Positions 10,955-22,921 are shown, counted from the stretch's first letter. The stretch is DNA of 64,000 nt from Adineta ricciae (GCA_905250025.1 CAJNOJ010000074.1:124001-188000), one strand, 5' to 3'. Numbers and translations: made by a program. The notes: a model not told the origin generated them from the letters alone.

Positions 10955-12936
10955 TTATAATAACAATGGAAAAAAACTATAGAATTCTGTAGTATGTACC
11001 AACGGTATGAACATAAGTAATTGTTTTATTTTAGCACAATTGCGTCGTGTTTCTCTTCTGGTAAAATTACTTGTAACAATTCTTAAGTTATTATAAACGA
11101 CTCTTAGTTTTGTTAGACATGGTACATACGTCTTTGTTTCATTTAAAAATTGCTCAAGGTAATCAATATTTCCACATAGAATGTCAAGATAGGTAAGATA
11201 AGGATATTCAGCAATTTCGTATGATTGACTATCGGTAAATTGACATGATTGTGACTCCCTATTAAAAATACGGCAAGTCATTAGTAATGGGAAAGCTCGA
11301 GCAACTTGAATGAAGAATTTCCGATTGAATGGAATCACATCTCGTACCACCAAATATGTAACATAATTAAATCTAGTATTTGGAATCATATGACCAATAT
11401 CGTGAAGACGATCAAAGGTGAAAGGAATTGAGAAGACAGAACATGTAATTGTTTCACAACTAGAATGATTGATCATACTAACTACATGTTGTCCGATATT
11501 GGTAAATGTTCGTTGAATATCTTCACTAGATAATTGATTTTGTAAACCATCAGTATTGATATAAGTACAAATATAGAAAATGAACGAATGAAGATGTGGC
11601 ATATGAACAAGAATTTCATTTTGAAGAAGGGTGCCATCCGCGAATCTATCTTGATCTTTTATGCGAAGATATAAAGTTAATTTTTCCAAATTTGACATAC
11701 GACGGAAAAGAGGTAGAAAATTAGTATCATTCAGATTAATTTGAGAATCACATTTTAAAGAGAAACATGTCATAAGAGTTAAATTATCCTAAAAATAAAA
11801 ATAAATATCCCTTGACTAAGATAAAAAAACATCAGTCAATTAGTTCCAAGCAGACAAACGAAACTGCGAAAATTACGTATGAGCGAGTTAGTTAAGCGTA
11901 TGAGGATAGGAATGAGTATGTAGTGGGTTTGAAATTATGTATTCTGTTTTGAACTCTTCGTTCACATTTCCATGTGGATCTTTCGTGAACCAGAAAACTA
12001 TAATTTTATGACGATTTTTCTAGTCTCATAAAGTCCTACTGATTACCACAATATGACCTCTAATGTTATAAATCAAAAGTGTATAGAATAAGTAGTCAAT
12101 TTCATTTGTTGCAACTCACCATATTGTGAATGATCGCTAATGAGCTGTCTATGTAACTTATTCGAACATTCAATGTAGTCAATTGTTTGAGTCTACCATC
12201 AAGTAAATGAAGACAATCGTCTAAACTGCATACATCGATAGATAAATAAGTAAGAATTGAAGAATGGAAAGTATTCGATGGCAAATCAATAAGTGACAAA
12301 AGCGGACTTGACATCTTCACTGATCCAATAATGTTCAAATGTTTTAACCTTTTAAAGAACTTCAAAGTATGTTCATACACATTTACAGTATAATTGTTCG
12401 ATGGTTCGCTCAGCTTGTCTATGTCATTATTTACAAGAATAAGATCTGTAATTTGTTCTTGAAAGATATGTCGAAGAGGTGATACACCTAAATAAAACAA
12501 TAATAAACTTTGTTTAAATCTTTTTTATTTCATATCAGTCTCGTTTTTTGTTATTCCACTTACTTGTAAAATAAGGTAAAACGAATTCTTCTTTGAAATT
12601 GAAAAGTTGTAGTTCGGTCAGATTTGGATAGTCGCTAGCAAGAAGAACACATTCCATCAAATCTGGTTTCAGAATAAAACATTTGACATTCTCATGAATT
12701 TTTGGCAATATATCAAAGCAAAAATGTTCTAGTTTGAAGCGATCAATTGAAGAAAGAGGATCGAACGACACAAAATCAAGAATGTTACTGAATATTTTTT
12801 CTTTTGCTATAATGTCAAGTCGTTCATCGTTAATATTCAATAACGAATAAAGAACATCAGTATTACTAAGTTTTTTCAAAATCATCAGTAGTATCTCATC
12901 GGGCAGATCTGGAAGACGAACACCAAATTGATTCAT
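10955..12936 (-). CDS. F-box / divergent LRR protein (bdelloid-type family)
   Basis: Intact three-exon gene of 524 codons: 12936-12564, 12487-12120 and 11788-10955, with introns of 76 and 331 nt, all in phase. The N-terminus has a clear F-box (RLPDLPDEILLMILKKLSNT then DVLYSLLNIN). The rest consists of irregular leucine-rich strands (YPNLTELQLFNF, FKRLKHLNIIGSV, LKQLTTLNVRISY, YPYLTYLDILCGN, VPCLTKLRVVYNN). This is the typical layout of expanded F-box families in bdelloids, expected to bind SKP1 through the F-box and substrates through the LRR-like part. It is a second, better preserved family member beside the copy at 2.0-4.9 kb but on different sequence, so it is not a recent duplicate. Confidence 0.85.
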
Positions 12937-14099
12937 ATTTGATATTGACTTGAATATGTGAATCCAGTAAAAGTATGATATCGATGTATCATTGATTAGA
13001 GTAATAGTCGGCGAATCATACTTCCTTTCGTTCTATTTCTCATATTCAGATAAATATAGTCGTTTCGTCATCTTTGTGGTCGTCCGCTATATGAAAATGA
13101 ATGAAGACATTTCATGAAGAAAAAGAAAGAAAATGTTTCATTGCATAATCGTACAAGGTCAAAGGTCCCACACAGGTTAGACTAAAAAAAGAATTAAGGA
13201 ACTTGATTGACGTATTAACACTCAAATTATTTTTATGAGATGAGTTATTGGTTAATTCAGTTTCAGTTCGTCTAGTCTGTTTGAAGTCAAAGCGAGATGA
13301 ATGAGCCAACCAACATTAAGTAAAAACACAATTATATAGTTGGGGGCAGTCCATGTCATCCCATTTGATCTAAAGTCCTTGTTAACACTCGTTGATGATA
13401 GATGAGAGAAATTTTCTGATGGAGTTCGATTTTTGAACCTTAATGTCATTTCTGAGAAAACTGACATTTAATGGAACCAATATTCCCATCAGTATTGTTT
13501 ATCCAAACGATTATGCAATACAAGATTAAAATGGAATAATGCTTCTATCGTCAGTAGAATCTTCAATCTATCAAAGAAGATTTGTTCAGATTGAAAATCG
13601 AATATCTTTTCACTATGTTAACGATAGGGATCTGATATATTTTACAATTTCTCTACTATGTGATGGTGAGTGACAATGGAAATCTCTCTGTTGATAATCT
13701 TGAAAGATTCATGTCTATAGGAAATTTGTTGATAAGAAAGTGTGGTCTGTATGCCAAGTATTAGGTACAAGTCTAATGAATGAAATAGTATAACTCTAAA
13801 GAGTTATGATAATAAGCACACTATCTAAATAATAGATTCCACTATATTCATCAATCAACTGTCGATCAGGATACGGTGCAGTTGTTTTGTGTGTTCTTGG
13901 AGTTTGGAAAATCGGAGTTACCGTTGAACCACCTCAACTTGTAGAACATGGTGAATCGCTATATGCAGTTCGTTGACACACATTATATACAGCTGCAATT
14001 TTACATTTAATCGCTCTTTTTTTAAAATGAATCGTTCGTTCATTTTCAATTGTCTATTTGTTTGGATGAGATTGGTATAAATGATATAGATCTTTGTTT
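12937..14099. other. no gene seen
   Basis: Short open frames only, with no recognisable domain or splice-consistent chain. The stretch 13900-14100 may contain further decayed parts of the pseudogene that follows, but no motif could be fixed. Confidence 0.4.
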
Positions 14100-14712
14100 T
14101 CTTCATCTGATCGTCGTTTACGAGATGGTGTGTGCAAGCTGACTATCGGTAACGCACATCATCGCCTACGTTACCGTCTGTAAAAGGCATCGTGATTTGA
14201 GTTGTTCGATTGGCAACTCAATATTGTGAAGAAACTGCAGTTCCAACAGATACTGTGTTATAGTTAAACCATTTGGTCGCATTAAAAGATCAATGAAAGT
14301 GTCAACTGTGCCCATTGAAGATTACTTTTAGAAAGAACTATTTAATGTTACTCAGATGGATCTACTATTGTCAAGATAAAAATGAGCAGCTGCACTTGAA
14401 TCTTATGTTTATTGATCGTCGACTTGCCGTTATTTTCCATGATGATCTGACTGATCGACAGCTTGTAAAAATATTGACTAGTTTTGTTGAATAACCACCA
14501 TCAGTTAAACAATCAATGGTGCACGTTAAATGAGCATTTCGATTAGCTCGATCACTAGCTGAAATAGGTATATTATTAATACACGATATGGTTGGATGAG
14601 TCCATGAATACGATTGAATGATGCTTATTGGCAATGATCTTGAATTGCTGTAAGGTTTGCCCGATTCTTGTCGAGTGATCTCACCAATGCAATGAGTATT
14701 TTCACTAACCAT
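14100..14712 (-). pseudogene. fragment of a bdelloid-type secreted repeat protein
   Basis: The best open stretch (14712-14371) reads LPISIIQSYSWTHPTISCIN, then ASDRANRNAHLTCTIDCLTD and GGYSTKLVNIFTSCRSVRSS. I associate the WTHPTISC..N / NAHLTC..DC..DGGYS pattern with cysteine-containing extracellular modules of large bdelloid secreted proteins. Further down, near 14160-14215, a different frame gives TQITMPFTDGNVGDDVRYR, like another part of the same module. Frame changes and stops between them show decay. Function unknown. Confidence 0.5.
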
Positions 14713-15827
14713 ATATTAAACGAAAAAATGAGAAGTTAACCAATCATTTTCTACTCTTTTTTCCAACAAATGGAAACCTAAAAATAGATAAAAACGTTTG
14801 TTATTTCAATGGTCGTGGTTAATGACCTGTATCCAATTCGGTAGGAGAACCGTGCACTATCTCATCATTTTGCATTTAGATATATTCTTCGACTATGTAC
14901 GTCGAAATGTTCCAACTTTCAAAGACTAAAACTCGCTTCATTTTGCTTGTATAGACTTAAAGAACTAATTAATAACTATAAGATCAATACCAAATAATGT
15001 ATTCCTATCAGAGATGACCAGACAGAATATACAAATGAATCCAACATTCCCTTAGAACTTCTACCAATAATAGTCACAATAAAATAAGTCAAATCAATAT
15101 CGGACGACTATTCGAGAATCAATTAAAACAATATCTAAACACTAAATCAAGGGGAAAACAGCGGAGTTGAAGTATAAAAGTACAAAAGTATACTTCATTG
15201 ATTAGTTTGGATCGTTGAATAGTTCAAGATTCTTTTCACAAAATTTTATTTGAGTATGTCTTCGTAAGAACGAATTGAATCGTCACAAGTCAATATTCAA
15301 ACTATCAAAACAAACATCACTTATGAGCTTTTTGAATATACAAAATTGTCAAAATTTTTCTGTTTCGAATCAAAGTCTTTATCTTTGAACAATACTTCTC
15401 AAGTTGGTTCATATGAATAAAAAAATTCCATGTATCCACTAACCAATTAACAAAAATAATTCATGAGGTTAAATCAGAAAGAATTAATGTACTGGACGAA
15501 TCAAATTACGTTTTATTTCTGATGTACATGAAATAGTTTGTCAATCGTTTACTTAACTTCATTTCGTATCTGTAAATAGTTAAAGTATTTATGCTCGATG
15601 GTTTAGGCAGATGCACACTCGAAAATGGTCGACAAAGTATAACTGTCGACGAATAAATCTTATATTCATCCACTATCTGGACGTCGTAGTAGAGACTATC
15701 CTTCCCCTTTCTTGTTTCTTTTCCTTTCTCTTTCTCTCTCCCCATTTTACATCCTTTGCGTTTTCTTCGAATACACATATCATTTCAAATAAACCCTGTT
15801 TTTATCTTTATTTTGATTTGTATCAAC
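14713..15827. other. no gene seen; probable upstream region of the next gene
   Basis: AT-rich, with a pyrimidine-rich stretch at about 15690-15770 just ahead of the gene starting at 15828. No exon is supported. Confidence 0.45.
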
Positions 15828-16400
15828 ATGAGCGAAAGTGAAGGTCCACGAACGGCTACTGAAGATGATGGTAAACCATCTGAATCTGATACAATTCAAA
15901 AGGTAATTGAATTTTGTGGAGAAATGCAATCAAGCTCATCATCATGTTATTTTAGAACTCGAACCTTAGTCTCAAACGCTACCATGTAATAAAATCGAAA
16001 CGACTTTGATAAAACGGTTTCTATTTCTTTCTTTAGAAAGTGAAAGCCGAAATTCAAACATACGAAGGCCAAGTAAAAAAGTCTAGTTTAGTTCTTCATC
16101 AAAGATTTTCTTTTTTTCTTTGTTTTAGCTTCGCATGGAACGTGAAACATACAATGCTACATGGAATGCGATCAATTCAAAGGAGAAATCGATTAAAGGC
16201 TTACAAGAAAAGATAAAAACTTTACAACAAGAAATTGATGCACTGGTTATTGAAGAGAGTAGTATCAATCAATCGATGAAAATAATTCAAGAAAAGAAAG
16301 GTAAAGGAGAAATACAAAACATAGAATTCTGAGTGTTTTTTTAGAAGCACTTGAGCAAGAATTATTCCCTTTTCTGAAAGAAAGGGTTATAGCGACATAA
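15828..16400 (+). CDS. small coiled-coil protein, unrecognised
   Basis: Four exons, 15828-15902, 16037-16072, 16129-16300 and 16345-16400, join in phase through GT-AG introns and encode 112 aa. The start is the first ATG (MSESEGPRTATEDDGKPSES), giving an acidic, disordered head of about 25 residues. The rest is a continuous predicted coiled coil (KEKSIKGLQEKIKTLQQEID, INQSMKIIQEKKEALEQELF). The last exon ends FLKERVIAT. I do not recognise an orthologue; size and layout would suit a small subunit of a larger complex. It is the only clearly intact gene between the transposon remnants on either side. Confidence 0.6.
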
Positions 16401-16499
16401 ATACAGTCGTGAAAATGCATAAAGTTTGTTTGTTTGCATAATCCAATCAGATTGCAGCATGTTACAAATCAATGAAATTCATCTATAATCATCAAAGAT

Positions 16500-16800
16500 T
16501 GACCACTGATGAGGTAACCGAGGTCGAGGATTACGAATCTGAGATTACTTTTTCGAAATTCCAATTACCTAATTAGCTAATTATTAATTAAAGAATGAAA
16601 ATCTTTTTAGTTGTCGAGTAAGGGTTGACCGAAGGGTAACCAAGGTCGAGGATCTCGAATCCGATGCCAGTTTTTCGAGACTTCAAACAGCTAATTAGTT
16701 AATTACTAATTAGACAATGAAAAATTTTTTGGTTGTTGAGTAAGACTCGACCGAAGGGTAATCGAAGTCGAAGATATCGAATCTGGTGTTAGTTTTTCTG
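16500..16800. repeat. diverged tandem repeat, about 120-bp unit, 2.5 copies
   Basis: Three successive starts (near 16501, 16628 and 16749) share GACCGAAGGGTAACC-like, AAGGTCGAGGAT-TCGAATC-like, AGTTTTTCGA-like and GCTAATTAGTTAATTA-like blocks in the same order, followed by AATGAAAA and a GTTGTCGAGTAAG-like end. Copies have diverged by substitutions and small indels. No coding potential. Confidence 0.75.
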
Positions 16801-17006
16801 TAGAAAAATTCTGTTCTGTTTTTTCAGAAAAAGTACGATTTTTTGCAAGGAAGATTTTTTGTGGGCGATAGTGCTTGAAGCAGCAATATGTAGAATAAAA
16901 CCAAATAGCTGATTAACGTCCGCCTGCTGGATACTCATACTCATCAGCATATTGATAACATTACAATTATATAAACAGCTATATTACACAAACATTATCT
17001 GCTGCT

Positions 17007-17276
17007 ACCCAGGTGATTCAATTCGACTGGCGGATCGTGTCGGATTATATAGAATTACATCGGATCCGATGGGAATCCGTCGGAGTTTGCCGGCGTCCTA
17101 ACCACAGGATTCCGATAGGCAGTTCTGAATGTCGGAATGATCACGATACTGCGGAATTCTGGAGAATCCGACACTTTCCAACATCTAGAGCCGCCTGTCG
17201 GAATCCTGTGGTTAGGTTTCCGGGAACTTCCGACGAATTCCCCATCGGATCCGATGGGCTGAGTTTGACCTGGGAT
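17007..17276. mobile_element. foldback MITE
   Basis: Long inverted arms: the left block near 17065-17130 (CATCGGATCCGATGGGAATC, then CCTAACCACAGGATTCCGAT) reappears inverted near 17190-17255 with about 90 percent identity. The centre is about 60 bp. The outer ends are also inverted: CCCAGGT near 17009 and ACCTGGG near 17268-17274, both flanked by TA, a possible target duplication. There is no coding capacity, so it is a non-autonomous element. It is markedly more GC-rich than the surrounding DNA. Confidence 0.8.
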
Positions 17277-17849
17277 AACCACTCGAAATAATAATTACTT
17301 CCTCTAACAAATGTTGTTTTGGACAGTCACAATGGCACAACATTGGTGATTCTTTAACAGGGAATGAAAGGAAATGGTTTGATTGACTTTGAAGGGGATT
17401 TAAGCTAGATGAAAGAATGAAAGTTGGACATGTAACGGCTAGCCGCGAGTGGCCGAACGGAGGCAGACCGACGAGCGACCAGGCGTTTGTTTGGATGGCT
17501 TAGAAGAGATAAAATAAGTGTAAGTAAATTGATTTTTGATTGTAAGTAATGGGAAGAGAGTCGATTAGTAAATCTTTAGAAACAGTGTTCCTTTTGCTTA
17601 CATCTTTGGACAAATGGATTGAAAGCAGTTTGACATGAATAAAGTAGAAAAGGATTAAAAGAAAAGAATGTGCATAAAAGTGGCTTTAATTCGAAGCGGA
17701 TTAGAGTGAGATATAGGTTAGAGTTTTTATCTGAGCTTTGTAATTCTTTCAGAACAGGGTCAGCGAATCCAACAGATGAGCGCTACTTGTCATTATTTCA
17801 GATGAAAAATTAGTTTTATTTTCTTTTTTGTTTTTGAAAGAGAGCATTT

Positions 17850-18817
17850 ATAACGGGTGTGTCAAAATGAATGGCGCTCTCAGTATTTTTCATATAACTC
17901 CTTCATTTTTCAATGTTCAAGAAAACTTTTTTTTATCAAAAGGTTCCTCTTCAAATTCCCTACAAAATGGTAATAAAACATATCTGTCTACAAAGTAAAG
18001 AAAGTCAACTAAATAAAGATTATTTATACATATGAAATTATCAACTTTCAAAGCTAACGCCTACTTTTTTTAATGAGTAGTTGCAGTTTATATCGTTTAT
18101 GTTAGAATCAAAGTATATTAGAAGATGCAGCGTCAAAAGCTCTACAGGTTACATTAAAAGTCTTAATTTCTATATGTGTTTTTGTCTTTCAAAATGGGCA
18201 ATATTTCGTTGCGTGAATTTTTGACACTTTGCAAATATTTTGATCAACTGCGAATTTTTGTCTAATTTCTCTTATTTGTCGTCTAAGTAGTTGATTAAAA
18301 GAATACAAAATGTATCGCAAGATGCAGCATCAAAAGCACTACAATCAGAAATAAACAGTTTGTGTAACGTTCGCTCTTAAAATAAGCAGAACCCAATGCA
18401 AACAAAAAACATTTGGATTCGTATATTTAGAAATGTGTGGTTTAAGATTTTGTTCATTTTAAACAAAAAACATAGATTTACATAAACATATTTTTAATGT
18501 AGCTTGCAGAACTTTCGACTCTGCACCTCATCATATACTTCGATTTTAAAATAAATACTATTAGTAGTAGTAAAAAGCATACAAATACAGTTCATCGATA
18601 AGACATATAATAGCTTTGAAAGTTGATAATTTCATATGTATAAATAATCTTTATTTAGTTGACTTTCTTTACTTCGTAGACAGATATGTTTTATTACCAT
18701 TTTGTAGGGAATTTGAAGAGGAACCTTTTGATAAAAAAAGGTTTTCTTGAACATTGAAAAATGAAGGAGTTATATGAAAAATACTGAGAGCGCCATTCAT
18801 TTTGACACACCCGTTAT
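17850..18817. mobile_element. non-autonomous DNA transposon with 206-bp terminal inverted repeats
   Basis: The left arm (17850-18055) and right arm (18611-18817) are near-identical inverted copies, each starting ATAACGGGTGTGTCAAAATG at the outer edge, with only a few mismatches or indels. The outer flanks read TATA on both sides, consistent with a TA or TATA target duplication as made by IS630/Tc1-mariner-type enzymes. The 555-bp centre has no open frame of note. It does contain two direct repeats (GAAGATGCAGCGTCAAAAGC near 18120 and AAGATGCAGCATCAAAAGCA near 18320). The high arm identity suggests recent activity driven by an enzyme encoded elsewhere. Confidence 0.9.
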
Positions 18818-19716
18818 AATATCAGTTTTGCTCGCATTCGAATGAAGTGATGTTAAAGTCGCAGTGTTAATACGATTAATCAATACAAGATCATTGACGG
18901 TGGTGTTTTACACAATTTATCGTATTTGAAAATTGAATTGATCCCTTTGTCATCGATCTGTTCGGTCTGGATCGAAGGAGAAAAAAAGGCGAATGTCACC
19001 TTCAATTAGAATCTTCGAGTCACAGGGGCCTAGTCGTCGTCGACAAATGACGAAAGATGTTCGAATCGTGCACGAATCTATTAACAATTCAAGATTGTAA
19101 TTATTTTATTGTATTCTCAAAGATTCACAAAGAAAATGTCAGTTATTCTTCTTCGGAGACGAAGGATCAGTTGTCGACAAGTGAGCCGGTGATTGAAGAT
19201 CTCCAGTGGTCGATATTTTTATTTCTCACACACAAAGAAAAAAGAAAGTGCTCGACAAAAAGAAAGAAACACATCCGTAGTACACGAAAAAAGAACCCGT
19301 TGATGTATTTTGAAAAGTATCGTTTTTATTTGTCGAATACAAAGTGATATCGTTGTTGGAGAGTTCGAATCGTAGAGATGACCGTGACGATGATGATGAT
19401 GGCTTCAATGGAATTGTTATTTCATATTAGTACGAAGGATTTCTTTTGTGATCTTCGTTCGGCACTTGTTCGAAAAAAGAAAGTAGATGTGTAAAAAAAG
19501 ATATATATGTTTGTGTGTGGAGTTCAAAAGAAAGATGCAGAAAGGAAGAGAAGAAAAATCTTGGTGTTTTAAAGAATAAAATTTGTGCGAATTCGCAAGA
19601 AAAATGTTTCCCGAAAGTTCGAAGAGATGAAAGTAATCATAGGAAAACGGATAACAGCGGCGAGGTTTTTGACGATTCAAAATAAAACATGAGAATGGAA
19701 GAAGAGAATGTCTTGT
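18818..19716. other. no gene seen
   Basis: Several short open frames but no domain and no splice-consistent set. Purine-rich in places. Probably the 3' flank of the minus-strand gene that follows. Confidence 0.4.
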
Positions 19717-20166
19717 TTATAATGATCGACGCAATTTGTGATAACCGGCGAAGCACAGTGCAGCAAGTAAGATGGTCATGTTTGCATAGTGTGCTGAGGC
19801 ATCACCACCAGCATCTCTCAAAGCACGGTAAACGTCTCCTACAAGCATTCAATGATCAAAGACATAACGTCGCATCGTGTGAAGATCTATAAAGAAAGTT
19901 TACCGAGATAGGCGGTCACTGCAATGAAGGAGGCAAATAGACCAAGTAGACCGAGTGTTGCGAGGCACAGTAAACACAGAAGCAATCCAGCTAAGCCACC
20001 CAATAAACCACCACGTTTAGCAGGAGGTCTATCAATAAATATACGTTTGTCAAAGTTGGCAAAACATCGATAATTTGAGGAGTACTTACGCGACAGGATA
20101 ACGTACACCTGGTCGAGCAGTATATCGGTATCCCGATCGTCGGATAGGCACTCGAACTCGGGGCAT
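19717..20166 (-). CDS. small two-TM membrane protein, unrecognised
   Basis: Three exons, 20166-20090, 20028-19904 and 19838-19717, join in phase and give 107 aa. The start (MPRVRVPIRRSGYRYTARPG) is an arginine- and tyrosine-rich head of about 35 residues without a signal peptide. A first hydrophobic segment follows a KRGG stretch (GGLAGLLLCLLCLATLGLLG then LFASFIAVTAYLG). A short hydrophilic loop (DVYRALRDAGGDASAHYANM) leads to a second hydrophobic segment (TILLAALCFAGYHKLRRSL) that ends the protein with basic residues. The layout suits an organelle or plasma-membrane protein with both termini on the same side. Its last exon resembles the orphan exon at 20712-20836 in architecture. Confidence 0.7.
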
Positions 20167-20711
20167 TCTATGAGTTCACTACAAATGAAAAGAGCAAAGC
20201 AGTAGAAACAATTTCAACAAAGCTACAGTCAAAAGTGTCCTCAAGGCCATTCCGAAGTTATCTCTCTGCCTACCTAAAAGAGACAGGGATGTTGTTGTTG
20301 TCTTTTTGACTATTGCTACCTGCCTGACGATTCAAGAGCTCTCTCACTTACTCAAAAAAAAATAGGGAGGAGAGGGAGAGAGAGAGAGACAAACAGAAAG
20401 AGAAAGCAAAAGGCGCACGTCACTGGAAGAGCGGAGAGAGAGAAGTAGGATCAATAGGGAACTTTACTGGGCAACATAAATATGTATTCATGCTATTGAT
20501 TTTGATCACGACAACAAGAGGTAAAGAGAGACAGAGAAATAGAAGAAAAATGAAAGGTTGAAGTCTGATGGAAAAAAATAGTTCGTCAACCGTCACAAAA
20601 AAATCATAACATTCTTGATGTAATTACAAAAAGAGATGAGATATAGATGTGAANAAATCTAATCTATTTCTTTTCAACATCGATCATTCGTTTGTTTTCG
20701 AATTCTTTCAG

Positions 20712-20836
20712 AACAATTTCTCGACACCTACAAGAGAGTAGAAGGAGTCAGTGGAGTTGCACAATTGCAGATGTGTGCTGTTCTTCTATTGGTTTCACTC
20801 TTTTACACCATGTTCAGCCGCATCCAACGAAGCTAA
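20712..20836 (+). CDS. orphan terminal exon of a small membrane protein
   Basis: After a strong acceptor (AATTCTTTCAG) one frame reads EQFLDTYKRVEGVSGVAQLQ, then MCAVLLLVSLFYTMFSRIQR, Ser and TAA. The pattern (short hydrophilic loop, one hydrophobic segment, basic end) mirrors the last exon of the 107-aa gene immediately to the left on the opposite strand. No upstream exons were found between 20170 and 20700. The ambiguous base at 20654 lies 57 bp before the exon and may mark missing sequence. Confidence 0.4.
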
Positions 20837-22000
20837 ACTCAAAAAACAATCGATTATTTTCTTTTTCTTTTCAAATTTTTTCCTGCTTTCAATCTTGAAC
20901 AATATCATTCTGTCTTTTTTAAGCATTCTCTTGGGCCTATTTGCAACACATCTATCTGTTCGGAAAAAAAAATGAAAACATTTCTTTTTTTTTGCATGAC
21001 ACAATACCATCAACAACAACAATAGCAGCGACGACGATGACGATTGACGACAAAAACCGAAATACACATAAACACTACGTTCATTTTTTTGTATCTCAAA
21101 ACACCACTATATTTTCTTAAAACTTTTTTAAAATAAAAATCTCTTTCTTCTTGTGCGTGCATATCAATGTTTCTTGTTTATCTGAATAAAGTCGTCTACT
21201 TTTTATTGCATTCATTTCATCAGATCAGAAGTGATTCAATGTCAGTGAATCGACGTGACAAGCAATGCTGGAGAAAATTATGCACGAGAGGCAGTCAGGT
21301 GTGACTGAGTATGTACAAGCGATGACTTCAAATAAGCATATATTCGTATGTAAGTATGAAGGCTACACTCTTTATACCGTGTTATTTGTGTGGACAGTCA
21401 ACAACGGCTATATTTACCTTCGAACAAGTTTGCTGAGAAATTAGAAGACAGAAAATATGAAAACTAAAATGAAGAAATATTGCTTGTTATTGTTCCAGCC
21501 GAATTGATTGATTGTGACGTGAATAAATATTTTCTGCGTCGTTTTTCAATAATAGACGATGACTTTCATTTAATTACAACGGAATTCAATTCAATTATGT
21601 TGACAAACATGAAAAACATCAATGACGTAAATGAAATGAGATCATTTCGATTGGTAACATCGATCAAAACGACATCCGACTTCGACATTCCGTCTTTCAC
21701 AACTTTCTCAAACCAAGTCTGTCATCGATCATTGTTATGAGGAAAAACAAATGATTATGTATCAACGTTATCATTATCAATTTTAGTTTAATACATGTCA
21801 TCATATGTATGATGTATATACAATAAAAAAAAGAGATAGAGACGCAGAAAAAGAGAAGAAAACAATGTAATGAGTATCTGTTACGTCCCTTGTAATACAA
21901 AGTACTGCATATGCCAAAAGAAGAGTAGCAAATGATGTGTACAACTGACACCTAGAATGAGTAGATGGTCGAACGAGATTCGCGAATAGCAGTAACTCAC
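20837..22000. other. no gene seen
   Basis: AT-rich with low-complexity runs. One 86-codon open frame at 21480-21740 has no recognisable features and no splice context, so it is not called. Confidence 0.45.
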
Positions 22001-22921
22001 TTAATGTCTTGATGCGAGATCGCGTTTATTGTTGGAATTGAAATGTCTTGGCGGATTCTTCGGTTGCAATTCTGAGGACATGTGTGCTAATTCTCGACGT
22101 AATAGATCATAGTCGAGTTTGAGTTGATCATGACGACGACGTTCATCATCCAGTTCGCGTCGTAATTTCCAAACAGTTTCATCGAAATGATGTCTCGCCA
22201 TGACTGCATGTTCGCGTAATCGATGAATTTCATCCTCTAGATGTCGAATAGTAAACTCCTCTGACGAACGGGTCGGGCGTCTTGTTGTTGGTGGAGAAGG
22301 TGTATCCCGTCGCACACGCTTGTAGTTATGATTATTATTATTATTCACTAAAACCGAATGCGATGAACGCGAACTTGGTGATGGAGACAGAGAATCGCGT
22401 CGTTGCCGTCCCATATCTTCAGCTTTCTCGATTTCTAACTCTATTTCATCGATATAATGCGGTTTATCTTGAATAATTCGATCAACAATATCTTCGTCGT
22501 CGAACGCAACAAATGCGTAACCATGATGTGTAAATGCATTGTTTCGCTTGCCTTTCGGGATCGTACAGGATACAACTTTGCCATAACGATCGAAGTAATT
22601 TGACAAACGACTTTCAGTTAATTGTTGCACAGTTCCACGAAGAAAAATACGCTTGACTAGCTTTTGTAACTCGAATGGTGGTAAACAACGTTGACAAAGA
22701 AATTCAATTCCATCAATCATATGCGGCCGTTTAGCCATGAAAACGTCGACACTTGTCCGGTCGTTGAATTCGATCACGTAGTCATTCTCGTTGTCGCGAA
22801 AATAACAATCAATCACTGATCCGTAGCGCGCTGCATATTGTTGAATTTGCTTAACACTAATTCGTTTCGGAAGATTGCGTAGTAATATTTGACATTTGAA
22901 TGACGATAACGATGAAGACAT
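22001..22921 (-). CDS. RRM + coiled-coil RNA-binding protein, copy 1
   Basis: Single-exon coding region of 306 aa. The ATG is placed at 22921 because it follows directly after a pyrimidine tract and AG (CTCTTTCTTTCAG); the open frame upstream is then intron or leader. Residues about 9-75 form an RRM (CQILLRNLPKRISVKQIQQY; RNP1-like NDYVIEF). Residues about 95-175 form a second RRM (KRIFLRGTVQQLTESRLSNY; RNP1 HGYAFVAF). An SR-like serine/arginine stretch (RQRRDSLSPSPSSRSSHSV) follows, then an acidic/basic coiled coil (about 225-290). Likely an mRNA-processing factor of the hnRNP class. It is the last of three head-to-tail paralogues. Confidence 0.8.
   Translation of the reverse strand: MSSSLSSFKCQILLRNLPKRISVKQIQQYAARYGSVIDCYFRDNENDYVIEFNDRTSVDVFMAKRPHMIDGIEFLCQRCLPPFELQKLVKRIFLRGTVQQLTESRLSNYFDRYGKVVSCTIPKGKRNNAFTHHGYAFVAFDDEDIVDRIIQDKPHYIDEIELEIEKAEDMGRQRRDSLSPSPSSRSSHSVLVNNNNNHNYKRVRRDTPSPPTTRRPTRSSEEFTIRHLEDEIHRLREHAVMARHHFDETVWKLRRELDDERRRHDQLKLDYDLLRRELAHMSSELQPKNPPRHFNSNNKRDLASRH

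Noticed and set aside
17440-17490. Possible tRNA-like sequence
   Set aside because: No cloverleaf with proper acceptor and T-loop could be drawn.
21480-21740. 86-codon open frame
   Set aside because: No domain, no splice-consistent neighbours and no compositional signal beyond chance in AT-rich DNA.
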